From assembly GCA_030429735.1 (NCBI GenBank), contig JAUIET010000002.1:124001-188000 (forward strand): a DNA stretch of 64,000 nucleotides, read 5' to 3'. The translations under genes and the position numbers were made by a program. Shown here in pieces: positions 1 to 9,506 of this stretch. Origin of the DNA: Gammaproteobacteria bacterium. GTDB lineage: Bacteria; Pseudomonadota; Gammaproteobacteria; Pseudomonadales; JAUIET01. Within the stretch, counting starts at the first letter, position 1; each line of letters opens with the position of its first letter. The notes below the pieces were generated by a model. The model ran no database searches. It worked only from the letters and a program-made list of their open reading frames with translations, and was not told where the DNA came from.

Positions 1-1
1 G

Positions 2-730
2 TACAACTATCACAGCCGCTCACTGCTGTTGTACAGCCATTTAACCGGTGAACAATGGCCTAGAGAGATTGCGCAGATGGTGATTGATAATTCCGCGTAC
101 TTCTCCTTAACGCGTCGCCCGTGGACTCTCGACCATTCACGCATTCTTGGCTGGGCACTGCGCAATTTGTATTACGGCGCGGAAGAGTTTCCCGAGGGAA
201 CACGGTACAACGACCGGCTGGAAGCGGGTGGCTACCCGCATATGGCGAGCGGTACCTCCTACGTTGAATTGCTCAATAGCCTTGTGTCCGACACGGTGGC
301 CAGAATTGAACAAACCGGTCAGCTTCCCGGTGATCAACCTGTATGGGGCGGCCAGACCATAGAGGGCTTGATTATCGCCTATGAAAGCGGCCATCTCAGC
401 GCGGCTTTGGCGAACAGGACCCGCAGCGCGATTGATACTGCGCTTCGATTTTTTCAGGCAAACCATATGCGTGGTGACAGTACCAGTGGCTATGAGATTG
501 CCTACGCATTGGATAATTCATGGCGCGATGCCGAGGCATACGGCTGGTTCTGGGTGAATAATTTTGCCTGGGCGAGTGCGAATCTGGACAGCTCTTACCG
601 GTCAAGCTTTGAAGAATTTTACGATTGGCTTGATTCGCGGTTTCGCTCGGACAGCAGTTTGCAGAGTATTCGCCAGTGGACCGGCGTGATCGGTTTCTCA
701 GCCTATGCCGCGGAGCAGCGCAACCAGTAA
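2..730 (+). CDS. Unknown protein, C-terminal part (5' end outside window)
   Basis: The frame is open from the first bases of the window, so this is the C-terminal ~242 residues of a longer protein; the TTG at 29 is probably internal. I do not recognise the family. The visible part is rich in Trp, Tyr and Phe, looks mainly helical and has no membrane segment or cysteine cluster. Paired aromatic helices such as the one around YGWFWVNNF would fit an alpha/alpha-barrel domain, but that is a guess. It converges with the BON-domain gene on the other strand, 35 bases away. Confidence 0.6.
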   Translation, partial: YNYHSRSLLLYSHLTGEQWPREIAQMVIDNSAYFSLTRRPWTLDHSRILGWALRNLYYGAEEFPEGTRYNDRLEAGGYPHMASGTSYVELLNSLVSDTVARIEQTGQLPGDQPVWGGQTIEGLIIAYESGHLSAALANRTRSAIDTALRFFQANHMRGDSTSGYEIAYALDNSWRDAEAYGWFWVNNFAWASANLDSSYRSSFEEFYDWLDSRFRSDSSLQSIRQWTGVIGFSAYAAEQRNQ

Positions 731-765
731 TGGATTTAATGGCGCTGCTGCCCGCCAAGTATGCG

Positions 766-1335
766 TCAGCGCACAGATAAATTATTCAGCACTTTGGCAA
801 CGCCGGCAACGCCCGTGGCCACTTTTTCGGCTGAGCTGCGCTCATGGTCCGAGTCAACAAAGCCACTTAAGCTGACCACACCACGGTTAACCTCTACATT
901 GATCTCAAACGCGCTGGTATCAGCGTTCTTGGTGAGCGCCGCTTTTACCCTGGCCAGCAGTAGTTTGTCATCCACGTAGCGACCGGCACTTCGTTTGCCC
1001 TCCGCCAGACTCAGGCGATTATCAACCGAGCGTACACCACTGATGCTTCTGGCAATTTTGCCAGCTTGATGAATCTCTTGCTCGGAATCGGCGAAACCGC
1101 TTAGCCGCACTGAACCTCGGTCAACGTCTACATCAATGTCCAGTCCATCGGTTACCCCGTCGGCAAGCAACGAGGCTTTTACCTTGGTAGCAATCGCCGT
1201 ATCATCCAGTACTTCGCCCGCCGAGCGTTTGTTTGGTGAGCCGGCACACGCGGTCAGAACAGTGGTCAACAAGGCCACTAACACCATTTTGCCGACTGGA
1301 ACGCGCGCGTTGTTGACTAAAAAACCCTTGCTCAT
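766..1335 (-). CDS. Outer-membrane lipoprotein with two BON domains
   Basis: A 189-residue protein with an N-terminal hydrophobic segment ending in a lipobox (LLTTVLTACAGS), so it is probably lipidated and held in the periplasm. Two BON domains follow, at about residues 45-110 and 120-189. Each carries the family pattern of a 'V.V.RG.V.LSGFVDS' strand followed by 'A..IA..V.GV..V.N.L'. BON proteins (OsmY, DolP/YraP) associate with phospholipid or the outer membrane and often respond to stress. It is transcribed alone, divergently from the NUDIX gene. A lipoprotein with two BON domains is DolP-like in layout, but without its usual neighbours I leave the symbol blank. Confidence 0.85.
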   Translation of the reverse strand: MSKGFLVNNARVPVGKMVLVALLTTVLTACAGSPNKRSAGEVLDDTAIATKVKASLLADGVTDGLDIDVDVDRGSVRLSGFADSEQEIHQAGKIARSISGVRSVDNRLSLAEGKRSAGRYVDDKLLLARVKAALTKNADTSAFEINVEVNRGVVSLSGFVDSDHERSSAEKVATGVAGVAKVLNNLSVR

Positions 1336-1534
1336 AATAGTTCACCGTTGAATACTGAAATAGCGAATGTAGATACTAGCAAAGCAACTGCGTTTTAAAC
1401 ACTTGAATCGGAGCTCAACACAACAGTTTACAGATGAATGTCTATCACACTGAAATACCATCACAGTATTCGCAAGGCGGCCGTCTGCTCATTTTTAGGT
1501 GCGGAATTGTCAGCGGGTTTAACGGAGGTGTCGC

Positions 1535-2107
1535 ATAGCCAGGTATTGCAGTGAGTGCGGTGAGCCAATGGAAAACCGCATACCGAAGGGTGATAACCGC
1601 GAACGCCAGGTATGTTCTAATTGTGGGCATATTGACTATATCAACCCCACCGTGATCGTTTCATGCCTTGCGTACTTTGAGCAGAAACTGGTTTGGGTGA
1701 AGAGAGCTGAGGAGCCGCAGCGAGGTTTCTGGGTTATTCCCGCCGGGTTTCTGGAATGCGATGAATCGCTGGAGCAGGGCGCCTTGCGGGAATTGTACGA
1801 GGAAACTCAGCTCACCGCGCGCGCCGACAGCGTTGAGCTGTACACCATGGGAACGCTGCGGTATACCAACGAAGTGTATATCGTTTTTCGTGCCGAGCTT
1901 GAACACATGGATTTCCGGCTCAATCATGAAGTGCTGGAGGTCGGCTTGTTCGAACAGCACAACGCTCCCTGGAATGAATTGGCCTATCCGGTTATGGAGA
2001 GTTACATTCGCCGGTTTTATGTCGAGTTACAAAGCGGGCAGTTCAAACCTTACATGGGCGATTTTTCGACGGCGGGCAACGTCACGCGTGATTTGCGCAA
2101 TGACTGA
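1535..2107 (+). CDS. NUDIX hydrolase with N-terminal zinc ribbon (apparent ATA start)
   Basis: The NUDIX box lies at about residues 75-97 (GFLECDESLEQGALRELYEE), although the usual Gly near its end is Gln. Such enzymes hydrolyse nucleoside diphosphates linked to another moiety. A zinc ribbon precedes it: YCSECG, then VCSNCG. The first pair of cysteines lies upstream of the first ATG (1568). The in-frame codons back to the stop at 1520 contain no ATG, GTG or TTG. The ATA at 1535 follows a good ribosome-binding site (GGAGG, 1524-1528) at 6-base spacing and gives the typical family N-terminus, so I place the start there; 1568 is the conservative choice. The 3' end overlaps the sirtuin start. Confidence 0.85.
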   Translation: MARYCSECGEPMENRIPKGDNRERQVCSNCGHIDYINPTVIVSCLAYFEQKLVWVKRAEEPQRGFWVIPAGFLECDESLEQGALRELYEETQLTARADSVELYTMGTLRYTNEVYIVFRAELEHMDFRLNHEVLEVGLFEQHNAPWNELAYPVMESYIRRFYVELQSGQFKPYMGDFSTAGNVTRDLRND

Positions 2108-2933
2108 TGTTCACCGCAGCATCAACACGACACGCTCTGCGCTTGGTGAAACGCTGAGGGACGGTTGCTCGCTTACAGTACTTACTGGTGCGGGTATATC
2201 CACTGACTCTGGCATACCAGCCTATCGGGACGATAGCGGCCACTGGCTGGCCAGTCAGCCAATACAGCACGGGGAGTTTGTTAGAGAAGCGGCGGCAAGG
2301 CAGCGCTACTGGGCAAGAAGCATTCTGGGCTGGCCCGCGGTAGCTGCCGCACAGCCCAATTCAGCGCATCATGCACTGGCATCGTTGGAAAAACGCGGCC
2401 TGATCGATTGCCTGGCCACGCAAAACGTGGATCGCCTGCACCAGCGTGCCGGGCAGCAACAGGTGGTTGATTTGCACGGTCGGCTGGACCAGGTGGTTTG
2501 CCTGGATTGTGACCGTCGATCTCCGCGTGCCGATGTACAGCGTGTTCTCGAACAACATAATCCCGGATTTGGGCAACAGTACGCTGAATTAAAGCCGGAT
2601 GGCGACAGCGACGTAAGCGATGTGTTAGTTTCAGGCTTCCAGGTACCTAACTGTCAATATTGTGGGGGCGTGCTCAAACCCGACGTCGTGTTTTTCGGCG
2701 GCAGCGTATGCCGTGATCGCATCGCAAGAATCAAGCAATCGATTGATGCCAGCGCCGGATTGCTGGTGGTTGGCAGCTCGCTGCAGGTGTTTTCAGGGTT
2801 TCGGTTTTGCAAGTATGTGGTAGATGCAAAGAAGCCTTTATACATTATCAACCGTGGTGACACCCGGGCTGATTATCTGGCCACTGAAAAATATACGATG
2901 GGAGTGGCCGAGTGTCTGACTCAATTGCTTTGA
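2100..2933 (+). CDS. Sir2-family NAD-dependent protein deacylase
   Basis: A 277-residue sirtuin. Visible motifs in order: the NAD-binding GAGIST, the IPAYRDDSGHW segment, TQNVDRLHQRAG with the catalytic region DLHG, a zinc site made of CLDC and CQYC, then FFGGSV and the NAD-binding GSSLQVFSG. The YRDxxGxW form and the long zinc-site insert resemble class II (SIRT4-like) bacterial sirtuins. It would remove acyl groups from lysines using NAD. The ATG at 2100 overlaps the end of the NUDIX gene, so the two are translationally coupled; the longer open frame upstream is a shadow of the NUDIX gene. The 3' end overlaps rlmL. Confidence 0.9.
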   Translation: MTDVHRSINTTRSALGETLRDGCSLTVLTGAGISTDSGIPAYRDDSGHWLASQPIQHGEFVREAAARQRYWARSILGWPAVAAAQPNSAHHALASLEKRGLIDCLATQNVDRLHQRAGQQQVVDLHGRLDQVVCLDCDRRSPRADVQRVLEQHNPGFGQQYAELKPDGDSDVSDVLVSGFQVPNCQYCGGVLKPDVVFFGGSVCRDRIARIKQSIDASAGLLVVGSSLQVFSGFRFCKYVVDAKKPLYIINRGDTRADYLATEKYTMGVAECLTQLL

Positions 2934-5092
2934 TGGCATTCTTTGCGACGTGTCCGCGGTATTTGGAAGAGTTGTTGGCCGATGAGATTCGTGACTGCGG
3001 CGCCCAGGATGTCCGTCTGGGTATTGGTGGTGTCAGTTTCTCCGCAACGATCTCGCAGGCCTACCGACTGTGTTTGTGGACACGATTGGGCAATCGGGTA
3101 TTGCTTGAGTTAACGCAGGGCACGATCGATAGCCGGGATGAGCTTTATGCATTGGCCGCCAGTATTGATTGGACCTCTCATATCAATGCCGGTGGTTCGA
3201 TGGTGGTAGACTTTACCGGTACCTCGCACGCTATTCGCAATACTCAGTTTGGCGCTCAGGTGGTAAAAGACGCGGTTGTTGATCAATTTCCGGCGAATGT
3301 GCGGCCAAGTATCGACAAACATAGGCCGGATCTCAGAGTTAATGCGCATTTGGCAAAGGGCCAACTCACTCTATCGATTGACCTTAGTGGTGAGAGCCTG
3401 CACCGCCGCCACTACCGGGAAAGCGCCGGCAAGGCACCGCTGAAAGAAAATCTGGCGGCTGCGATTGTGATGCGATCGGCCTGGAAAAATTTGTGCAGTT
3501 CGGATTGTGAAACCGCGGTCCTGGTGGACCCGATGTGTGGATCCGGTACTTTGCTCATTGAAGCAGCGTTAATGACGTACGACATTGCTCCGGGATTACG
3601 GCGCACAGATTGGGGTTTTAGTCGCTGGAAACAACATCAGGCAAGCACGTGGCAGGCTTTGCTGAAAGATGCTGAACAACGTCGTTCCAATGCATCGGAA
3701 AAACGCCGCGCTCACTTTTACGGCTTCGATCATGACCAAACTGTGCTTGAGATGGCGCGCCGCAGCATTAGCGAATTGGGTCTGGACAACGTCATTTCCT
3801 TGCAACAACAACGCGTGAAGGATCTTACGGTTGTTCGTGCCGAACCTGGCTGCGGGTTGCTGCTGTGTAACCCGCCTTATGGTGAACGTTTAGGCGAGTT
3901 AAGAGAGCTGGAAAACCTGTACGCTACCCTGGGTGGTCATCTGAAACAGTACTTTGGCGGCTGGCGCGCGGCCGTGTTCAGTAGCAATATTGATTTGCTC
4001 GATGAATTGCGTCTGCGTTCTGACAAAAAATATCGATTCCGAAACGGCCCGCTGGACGCACAATTGCGACTCTTCGACATCGCGCACCGCAAAGAAACTG
4101 CCGGTGAAACGCAAGCGGCGGTAAACACACCCGAACCGCTGCGCCTTGCACGGGCAAAGTCAGCCCCCGAGTTGATCAACAGGTTGACGAAAAACCGGCA
4201 GCGACTGCAAAAGGCACTCAGGCAGCGCGATACTGATTGTTATCGCTTGTATGACGCCGATATTCCCGAATACGCTTCGGCCATCGATGTGTACGCTGAG
4301 CATGCGGTTGTTAGCGAGTACGCGGCACCTGATTCCGTGCCCGAGCGCCTCGCCAAACAGCGCTTCGATTCAACTATGGCCAGCGTTGCTGAGGTGCTGG
4401 GCGTGCCCAGTGAGCACATAATTGCGAAACGTAAAGTGCGGCAGAAAGGGAACACGCAGTACCAGCGCAGCGGTCGCGGCAGCGAGCTACTTGAGGTTCG
4501 TGAAGGCAGCGCTCGCCTACTGGTGAATCTGCACGATTATCACGACACGGGATTGTTCCTGGACCATAGGCCAGTGCGCACTTTGTTGGCCCAGCGTGCC
4601 CGGGGCAAACGCTTCCTGAATTTATTTTGCTATACCGCGGCTGCCACAGTACACGCGGCCCTGGGCGGCGCGGCGGCCAGCATCAGCGTGGATATGTCGG
4701 CGCCCTACATTGCCTGGGCACGCAAAAACCTGCTGTTAAACAACCTAAACGTTTACGACCATACTTTGGTTCAGGCCGATTGCCTGGCATGGCTTGCCGA
4801 ATGCACAGACAATTTTGACCTGATTCTTTTAGATCCCCCATCGTTTTCAAATTCCAAACGGATGGACAGTGTGCTGGATATTCAGCGCGATCACGTCCGA
4901 TTGATTGAGCAGTGCGCCCGCCTGCTAAACCCCGGTGGCGAGCTGGTGTTCTCCACCAATAAGCGCAAGTTCCGATTGCACAACGAGGCATTGTCCGAAC
5001 TACGGGTCCAGGACATTACCCGACAAACACTGGACCCCGATTTTCGACGTGCAACACCGGCGCATAAGTGCTGGATCATACGTGCTGACTGA
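2912..5092 (+). CDS. rlmL: Bifunctional 23S rRNA methyltransferase RlmKL
   Basis: A 726-residue two-domain enzyme close to the length of E. coli RlmL/YcbY (about 700). The N-terminal half has a THUMP region and a methyltransferase with motif DPMCGSGTLL and catalytic NPPYGERLG near residue 320 (m2G2445 activity in the family). The C-terminal half is a second Rossmann methyltransferase (RlmK, m7G2069) with LNLFCYTAA and DPPSFSNSK near residue 641. The GTG start overlaps the sirtuin gene by 22 bases, so it belongs to the NUDIX-sirtuin-rlmL run. The gene looks intact. Confidence 0.95.
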   Translation: MSDSIALMAFFATCPRYLEELLADEIRDCGAQDVRLGIGGVSFSATISQAYRLCLWTRLGNRVLLELTQGTIDSRDELYALAASIDWTSHINAGGSMVVDFTGTSHAIRNTQFGAQVVKDAVVDQFPANVRPSIDKHRPDLRVNAHLAKGQLTLSIDLSGESLHRRHYRESAGKAPLKENLAAAIVMRSAWKNLCSSDCETAVLVDPMCGSGTLLIEAALMTYDIAPGLRRTDWGFSRWKQHQASTWQALLKDAEQRRSNASEKRRAHFYGFDHDQTVLEMARRSISELGLDNVISLQQQRVKDLTVVRAEPGCGLLLCNPPYGERLGELRELENLYATLGGHLKQYFGGWRAAVFSSNIDLLDELRLRSDKKYRFRNGPLDAQLRLFDIAHRKETAGETQAAVNTPEPLRLARAKSAPELINRLTKNRQRLQKALRQRDTDCYRLYDADIPEYASAIDVYAEHAVVSEYAAPDSVPERLAKQRFDSTMASVAEVLGVPSEHIIAKRKVRQKGNTQYQRSGRGSELLEVREGSARLLVNLHDYHDTGLFLDHRPVRTLLAQRARGKRFLNLFCYTAAATVHAALGGAAASISVDMSAPYIAWARKNLLLNNLNVYDHTLVQADCLAWLAECTDNFDLILLDPPSFSNSKRMDSVLDIQRDHVRLIEQCARLLNPGGELVFSTNKRKFRLHNEALSELRVQDITRQTLDPDFRRATPAHKCWIIRAD

Positions 5093-5115
5093 ATTATTTG
5101 CCTGTATGCGATCAA

Positions 5116-5133
5116 TTGTCATCTTAATGTAAC
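5116..5133 (+). promoter_or_regulatory. Pho box upstream of the phosphate porin
   Basis: TTGTCAT-CTTA-ATGTAAC fits the PhoB-box pattern of two 7-base half-sites (CTGTCAT-like) with 11-base periodicity. It lies about 70 bases before the porin start. PhoB is encoded just downstream, so autogenous control is expected. Confidence 0.65.
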
Positions 5134-5153
5134 ATTTGGCGGCCAAACTGCCA

Positions 5154-5182
5154 GCGTCACACAACTGACATCGAATTGTCTT
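5154..5182 (+). promoter_or_regulatory. Second, extended Pho-box array (three half-sites)
   Basis: Three 7-base half-sites at exact 11-base spacing: GCGTCAC, CTGACAT and TTGTCTT, separated by ACAA and CGAA. The middle site matches CTGTCAT in 6 of 7 positions and the outer two are weaker. The array lies between the first Pho box and the porin ATG at 5205. Confidence 0.45.
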
Positions 5183-5204
5183 TAAAACAACACAGAGGAA
5201 CTTC

Positions 5205-6425
5205 ATGATGCAACGAGTACTTGCGGCCATGGCTGGTGGCTTTATGGGTCTAATGATAAGCGGACCCGCGTTGGCCGGCACGGTGACTTCGGACGGCGCC
5301 GATCTGATATTGAAAACAAAAGGCGGCTTTGAGGTAACAACAGCTGATGGCGACTACAGCTTCAAGGTGGGTGGCCGACTGATGCTCGACTACAACGCTT
5401 ATGATGGCGTAATCAATACAGTTGAAGGTCAGACTGGCAGCGATATCTGGTTCCGTCGAGCGCGTCTTGAAATCAAAGGTAAAGCCAAAGACTGGTCTTA
5501 TCTCATGTCGTACAACCTGACCGGGAGCGGTTCTATTGACCAATTGCATGCCAGCTACAATGGTTTTGGCAAAATGACTGTCTTGACCATGGGTCAGCAA
5601 AAAGAAGGGTTTGGGCTGGACGATACCGGCAGCTCAAAATGGATCACAGGCATAGAACGGGCATTGGCGTCCGATGCGTTCGATACCGGCAACAACGTAG
5701 GTCTTAAACTGCATGGTGGCAACGACGCGATCAGCTATTCGCTGGGTGTCTACAAAGAGTCCATTGACGCGGACGACAACGCATTGGATACCGGCGTCAC
5801 GGGCCGTATAGTCTATCGACCCATTATCGATGACGACTTATTAGTTCATTTGGGTGCAGGCTTCACGGCGCGCGATGGAGAATTCGATTCCCTGGGCGCA
5901 CGGCTGGGCGTGCGCGGCGGTGAAGACAGAACCGCAAACCGAAGTCGTGTTCGCTATGCTGGAGGCCTGTCTGGCGATGAGCAGCAAAGCTATAACCTGG
6001 AGGCAGCCGCCACGTTCGGCCAAGCTCATATTCAGGCAGAGTACTTCAGCTCTGAAGTCAGTGGGGCGACAGCGCCCGACCTGGAAGCGGATGGCTACTA
6101 TCTGCAGCTGGGCTGGGTATTAACCGGTGAAAATCGCGGCTACAAGAACGGCGCCGGCGTTTTTGACAAGATCAAGCCATCTGGCCCCGGTGGTGCCTGG
6201 GAAGTCTTTGCGCGGTATGATGCGTTTAATGTGGATGGTGCCGAAGCAGATCCTGCCATAACGGTTGAAGGCGGTGACGCAACCGTGATCACGCTGGGCG
6301 CCAACTGGTATATCAACAGCAATGCCAAGCTGTCGCTCAATTACGTATCATCTGAGACCGATCAGCTGATTAACGGTGAAGACGACGGAGATGCGATTGT
6401 GGCGCGCCTGCAATTCGCGTTCTGA
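5205..6425 (+). CDS. Phosphate-selective porin (OprO/OprP family)
   Basis: A 406-residue outer-membrane beta-barrel with a signal peptide (cleavage after about ALA, residue 24) and a C-terminal Phe (LQFAF) typical of barrels. The N-terminal YSFKVGGRLMLDYNAYD and the FRRARLEIKGKAKDWSY segment are characteristic of Porin_O_P proteins, which pass phosphate or pyrophosphate. Two Pho boxes precede it and phoB starts 20 bases after its stop, so it heads the phosphate-starvation locus and is probably co-transcribed with phoBR. Ion selectivity (phosphate or polyphosphate) cannot be read from the sequence. Confidence 0.88.
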   Translation: MMQRVLAAMAGGFMGLMISGPALAGTVTSDGADLILKTKGGFEVTTADGDYSFKVGGRLMLDYNAYDGVINTVEGQTGSDIWFRRARLEIKGKAKDWSYLMSYNLTGSGSIDQLHASYNGFGKMTVLTMGQQKEGFGLDDTGSSKWITGIERALASDAFDTGNNVGLKLHGGNDAISYSLGVYKESIDADDNALDTGVTGRIVYRPIIDDDLLVHLGAGFTARDGEFDSLGARLGVRGGEDRTANRSRVRYAGGLSGDEQQSYNLEAAATFGQAHIQAEYFSSEVSGATAPDLEADGYYLQLGWVLTGENRGYKNGAGVFDKIKPSGPGGAWEVFARYDAFNVDGAEADPAITVEGGDATVITLGANWYINSNAKLSLNYVSSETDQLINGEDDGDAIVARLQFAF

Positions 6426-6445
6426 GGCAATCTTGATGAGAGTAG

Positions 6446-7144
6446 ATGAGCACCCAGACAATACTCATCGTTGAGGATGAAATGGCCATCCGCGATATGC
6501 TGCGGATGGCGCTGACGAACGCCGACTACCACTGCCTGGAAGCCGCTGATGTGCACAGTGCTCATGTGCAGGTGGTCGATCACCAGCCCGACTTGATACT
6601 GCTTGACTGGATGCTGCCTGGTGCCAGTGGTCTGGAGCTGATACGTCGATTGAAAAGAGACGCAACCACGCGCAGTATTCCGGTGATTATGCTGACTGCT
6701 CGTACCGAGGAAGACAACAAGATTGCCGGGCTGGAGGCGGGCGCAGACGATTACGTTACCAAGCCGTTCTCGCCGCGTGAATTGCTGGCCAGGATTAAGG
6801 CCTTGCTGCGCCGCGCAGCGCCGGAAGCTGATTCAAGCCGATTGCAATGTGGGCAACTCTCTCTTGATCCGGAAAGCCACATGGTCACCATTGATGGCAA
6901 CCGCATTGAGATCGGACCAACCGAGTTTCGCTTGTTGCAGTTCTTTATGTCGCACCGTGACAAGGTATTCAGCCGGTCGCAGATTTTGGATCATGTCTGG
7001 GGCAATACCGCTTACCTGGAAGAGCGTACTGTTGACGTGCACATTCGTCGCTTGAGAAAAGCGCTGCATACCAGCGACTTGACTGATGTGAGTCACTACC
7101 TGCAGACGGTTCGCGGTGCCGGCTACCGATTGTCAGTGCCCTGA
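6446..7144 (+). CDS. phoB: Phosphate regulon response regulator PhoB
   Basis: A 232-residue OmpR/PhoB-type regulator. The receiver domain has the acidic pair in VEDE, phosphoacceptor Asp54 (LLDWMLPG) and the conserved Lys in TKPFSPREL. The C-terminal winged helix carries FRLLQFFMSH and a recognition helix in VDVHIRRLRKAL. It binds Pho boxes when phosphorylated by PhoR. Its position between a Pho-box-controlled porin and phoR, next to pst-phoU, settles the identity within the OmpR family. Confidence 0.95.
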   Translation: MSTQTILIVEDEMAIRDMLRMALTNADYHCLEAADVHSAHVQVVDHQPDLILLDWMLPGASGLELIRRLKRDATTRSIPVIMLTARTEEDNKIAGLEAGADDYVTKPFSPRELLARIKALLRRAAPEADSSRLQCGQLSLDPESHMVTIDGNRIEIGPTEFRLLQFFMSHRDKVFSRSQILDHVWGNTAYLEERTVDVHIRRLRKALHTSDLTDVSHYLQTVRGAGYRLSVP

Positions 7145-7146
7145 CC

Positions 7147-8442
7147 TTGAGAAAATCCGAACTTGCTTTATTGATTACGTGTGTGCTGCTGTGTACGGCG
7201 CTTGCCTGGCTGCTGTTCGGCGTGTCATGGCAAACTACCTTTGCCGGAACGTCGATTGGCGCGCTCGCATACAGCATCAGCTGCATCGTACGTTTGCGAC
7301 GCGTATACCAGTGGTTAAAGCACGACACTGACGCTGAGCCACCGAGCAGTGTGGGTGAGTATGGTGACGTGTTGGATGAGCTTCATCGCATGCGCAGCAT
7401 TTCTATTCGTCAGGCCGAGCAGGCCGAGCTGCGTATCATGCATTTGCAAAACTCTTTTGCATCGCTTGAAGAAGCCGTGATTCTACTGAACAGCGCGGGG
7501 GAAATAGACTGGTCCAATAAGGCCGCTGAGCGTTTGTTTGGCTTGCGTTTTCCCGACGATCAGAGCCGTGCACTGGCGACGCTCATTCGCGCACCGGAGT
7601 TTTTGCAGTACTTTGACGAGGGTGATTATGAACGCCCCCTGTCGATTGCCGCGCCCATGTCAGAAATCGGTCAGCTTGAAGTCAGCATTACCTGGTTTGG
7701 TGCTAATAACCGAATGGTGTTTGCGCGTGATGTTACCGAGGTCAGGCGCCTCGAGCAGGTACGAACAGACTTTATTGCCAACGTGTCCCATGAGTTACGC
7801 ACACCGCTTACGGTGATCAGTGGTTATCTTGAGACCATGCAAGACAGCGACTCAGAATGGCAGGCGGCATTGCAGCAAATGAGCAGCCAGGCCGATCGCA
7901 TGGAGTCACTACTGACAGACCTTACACAGCTCAATAAGCTTGAATCGCATATTGAACGGTCGCAGCACGATGTGATCGATGTGAAAGCGATGATAGTGAC
8001 GCTGTTTGATGGCGTCAGTGTTCAAAAACCGGAACAAAAACTGGAAATAAAGGCAAAAACGAATGCGCAATTGCTCGGTAATCATGAGGAGCTGTACAGT
8101 GCGTTTTCGAATCTTATCAATAATGCCAGCAAATACACGGCTGATAATGGCAAGCTCAGGGTGACCTGGAAGCTGGATGCGACGGGCGCCAGCCTTGCCG
8201 TGAGTGATAGCGGAGTAGGCATTGAGGCCCAGCACATACCCAGGCTGACCGAGCGTTTTTACCGTGCCGATCCTGGCCGGCATCGCTCTACTGGAGGTAC
8301 TGGCTTAGGTCTTGCGATTGTGAAACATGTACTGCTGCGCCATCAGGCCGCGCTAAAAATTGAGAGTACACCCGGTCAGGGCAGTACCTTCACCTGTTTA
8401 TTTCCTGAAGAGCGAATTATTCGTCCGCCCTCTGACAACTGA
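7147..8442 (+). CDS. phoR: Phosphate regulon sensor histidine kinase PhoR
   Basis: A 431-residue kinase that starts with TTG two bases after the phoB stop. It has a short N-terminal pair of membrane helices (residues ~5-50), a PAS-like region (~100-190), a dimerisation domain with phosphoacceptor His215 (NVSHELRTPL) and an ATPase domain with N-box NLINNASKYT, G1 DSGVGI and G2 GGTGLGLAI. There is no large periplasmic sensor, as in other PhoR proteins, which read phosphate through the Pst transporter and PhoU encoded downstream. Confidence 0.93.
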   Translation: MRKSELALLITCVLLCTALAWLLFGVSWQTTFAGTSIGALAYSISCIVRLRRVYQWLKHDTDAEPPSSVGEYGDVLDELHRMRSISIRQAEQAELRIMHLQNSFASLEEAVILLNSAGEIDWSNKAAERLFGLRFPDDQSRALATLIRAPEFLQYFDEGDYERPLSIAAPMSEIGQLEVSITWFGANNRMVFARDVTEVRRLEQVRTDFIANVSHELRTPLTVISGYLETMQDSDSEWQAALQQMSSQADRMESLLTDLTQLNKLESHIERSQHDVIDVKAMIVTLFDGVSVQKPEQKLEIKAKTNAQLLGNHEELYSAFSNLINNASKYTADNGKLRVTWKLDATGASLAVSDSGVGIEAQHIPRLTERFYRADPGRHRSTGGTGLGLAIVKHVLLRHQAALKIESTPGQGSTFTCLFPEERIIRPPSDN

Positions 8443-8470
8443 TTGTAAGAAACCGCCTGTTTTTCGTTAA

Positions 8471-8488
8471 CTGTCATATTAGTGTCAT
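8471..8488 (+). promoter_or_regulatory. Pho box upstream of pstS
   Basis: CTGTCAT-ATTA-GTGTCAT is nearly a perfect match to the PhoB-box consensus. It lies 47 bases before the pstS ATG, where it would replace the -35 element, and indicates a separate PhoB-activated promoter for pstSCAB-phoU. Confidence 0.85.
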
Positions 8489-8534
8489 TTTTCCTTGGTA
8501 CCTTGCACGCATCGTGAATGATGAGGACTAAGGA

Positions 8535-9506
8535 ATGATTAAGCGATTGATGACAACTGCCAGCACCCTGCTATTGTTGGGTGGCGCCGTTGCCCATGCC
8601 GACGGCCTGGATGAAAACCTTCGTGATTATCAAAAAGTAAGTGGCATAGCCGGAAATTTGTCCAGTGTAGGCTCTGACACGCTCGCCAATCTGATGACCC
8701 TGTGGGCTGAAGAGTTTAAACGCGAATACCCCAGCGTGAATATACAGATTCAGGCGGCAGGTTCGTCAACTGCGCCACCGGCGCTGACAGAAGGCACTTC
8801 AAATCTCGGTCCTATGAGCCGAAAAATGAAGGACAACGAGCTGGAAGCGTTCGAAAACAAGCACGGATACAAGCCTACAGCTGTGCCGGTTGCCATTGAT
8901 GCGCTGGCGGTGTACGTGCACAAAGATAACCCTCTGAAAGGCTTGTCTTTGCCGCAGGTAGACGCAATTTTCTCCTCCAATAGAACCTGCGGTGGCAGCG
9001 CGGATATCCCGAAATGGGGTGGCACCGGTTTGACAGGCGCGTGGCAGGAGCGTGACATTCAGCTGTTTGGCCGAAATTCAGTATCCGGCACCTACGGGTA
9101 CTTCAAGAAAGTTGCATTGTGCAAGGGCGATTTCAAAGACACGGTGAATGAACAACCGGGTTCAGCCTCAGTGGTGCAATCAGTATCAACCTCCATCAAT
9201 GGCATAGGCTACTCCGGTATCGGTTATCGAACCTCTAGCGTGCGCGCACTGCCGATCGCCAAGCGAGACGGTGGCGATTTTGTTGAGGCTTCACCGGCGA
9301 TGGCTGTTGCGGGCAAATACCCCTTGTCCCGCTTTTTGTACACCTACGTCAACAAGCACCCAAGCAGAGATTTGACTCCACTGGAGGGGGAATTTATCAA
9401 GCTGGTGCTGTCCAAAGCTGGCCAGGAAGTGGTATTGAAAGACGGCTACATTCCTTTACCAGCCGCGGTAGCGGAACGAACCCTGGAAAAGCTGGGTCTT
9501 AAATGA
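8535..9506 (+). CDS. pstS: Phosphate ABC transporter substrate-binding protein PstS
   Basis: A 323-residue periplasmic binding protein with a signal peptide cleaved after AHA (about residue 22). The phosphate-binding signature regions are visible: [10 protein letters not shown] near the N-terminus, [11 protein letters not shown], and [13 protein letters not shown] in the second lobe. The serine/threonine-rich loops at these positions hold phosphate in the family. A strong Pho box precedes it. The stop codon overlaps the pstC start (ATGA), which gives the usual first position in a pstSCAB-phoU operon. Confidence 0.95.
   Translation: MIKRLMTTASTLLLLGGAVAHADGLDENLRDYQKVSGIAGNLSSVGSDTLANLMTLWAEEFKREYPSVNIQIQAAGSSTAPPALTEGTSNLGPMSRKMKDNELEAFENKHGYKPTAVPVAIDALAVYVHKDNPLKGLSLPQVDAIFSSNRTCGGSADIPKWGGTGLTGAWQERDIQLFGRNSVSGTYGYFKKVALCKGDFKDTVNEQPGSASVVQSVSTSINGIGYSGIGYRTSSVRALPIAKRDGGDFVEASPAMAVAGKYPLSRFLYTYVNKHPSRDLTPLEGEFIKLVLSKAGQEVVLKDGYIPLPAAVAERTLEKLGLK

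Noticed and set aside
1761-2099. 113-residue N-terminal extension of the sirtuin
   Set aside because: It is the NUDIX gene read in another frame; the sirtuin starts at ATG 2100.
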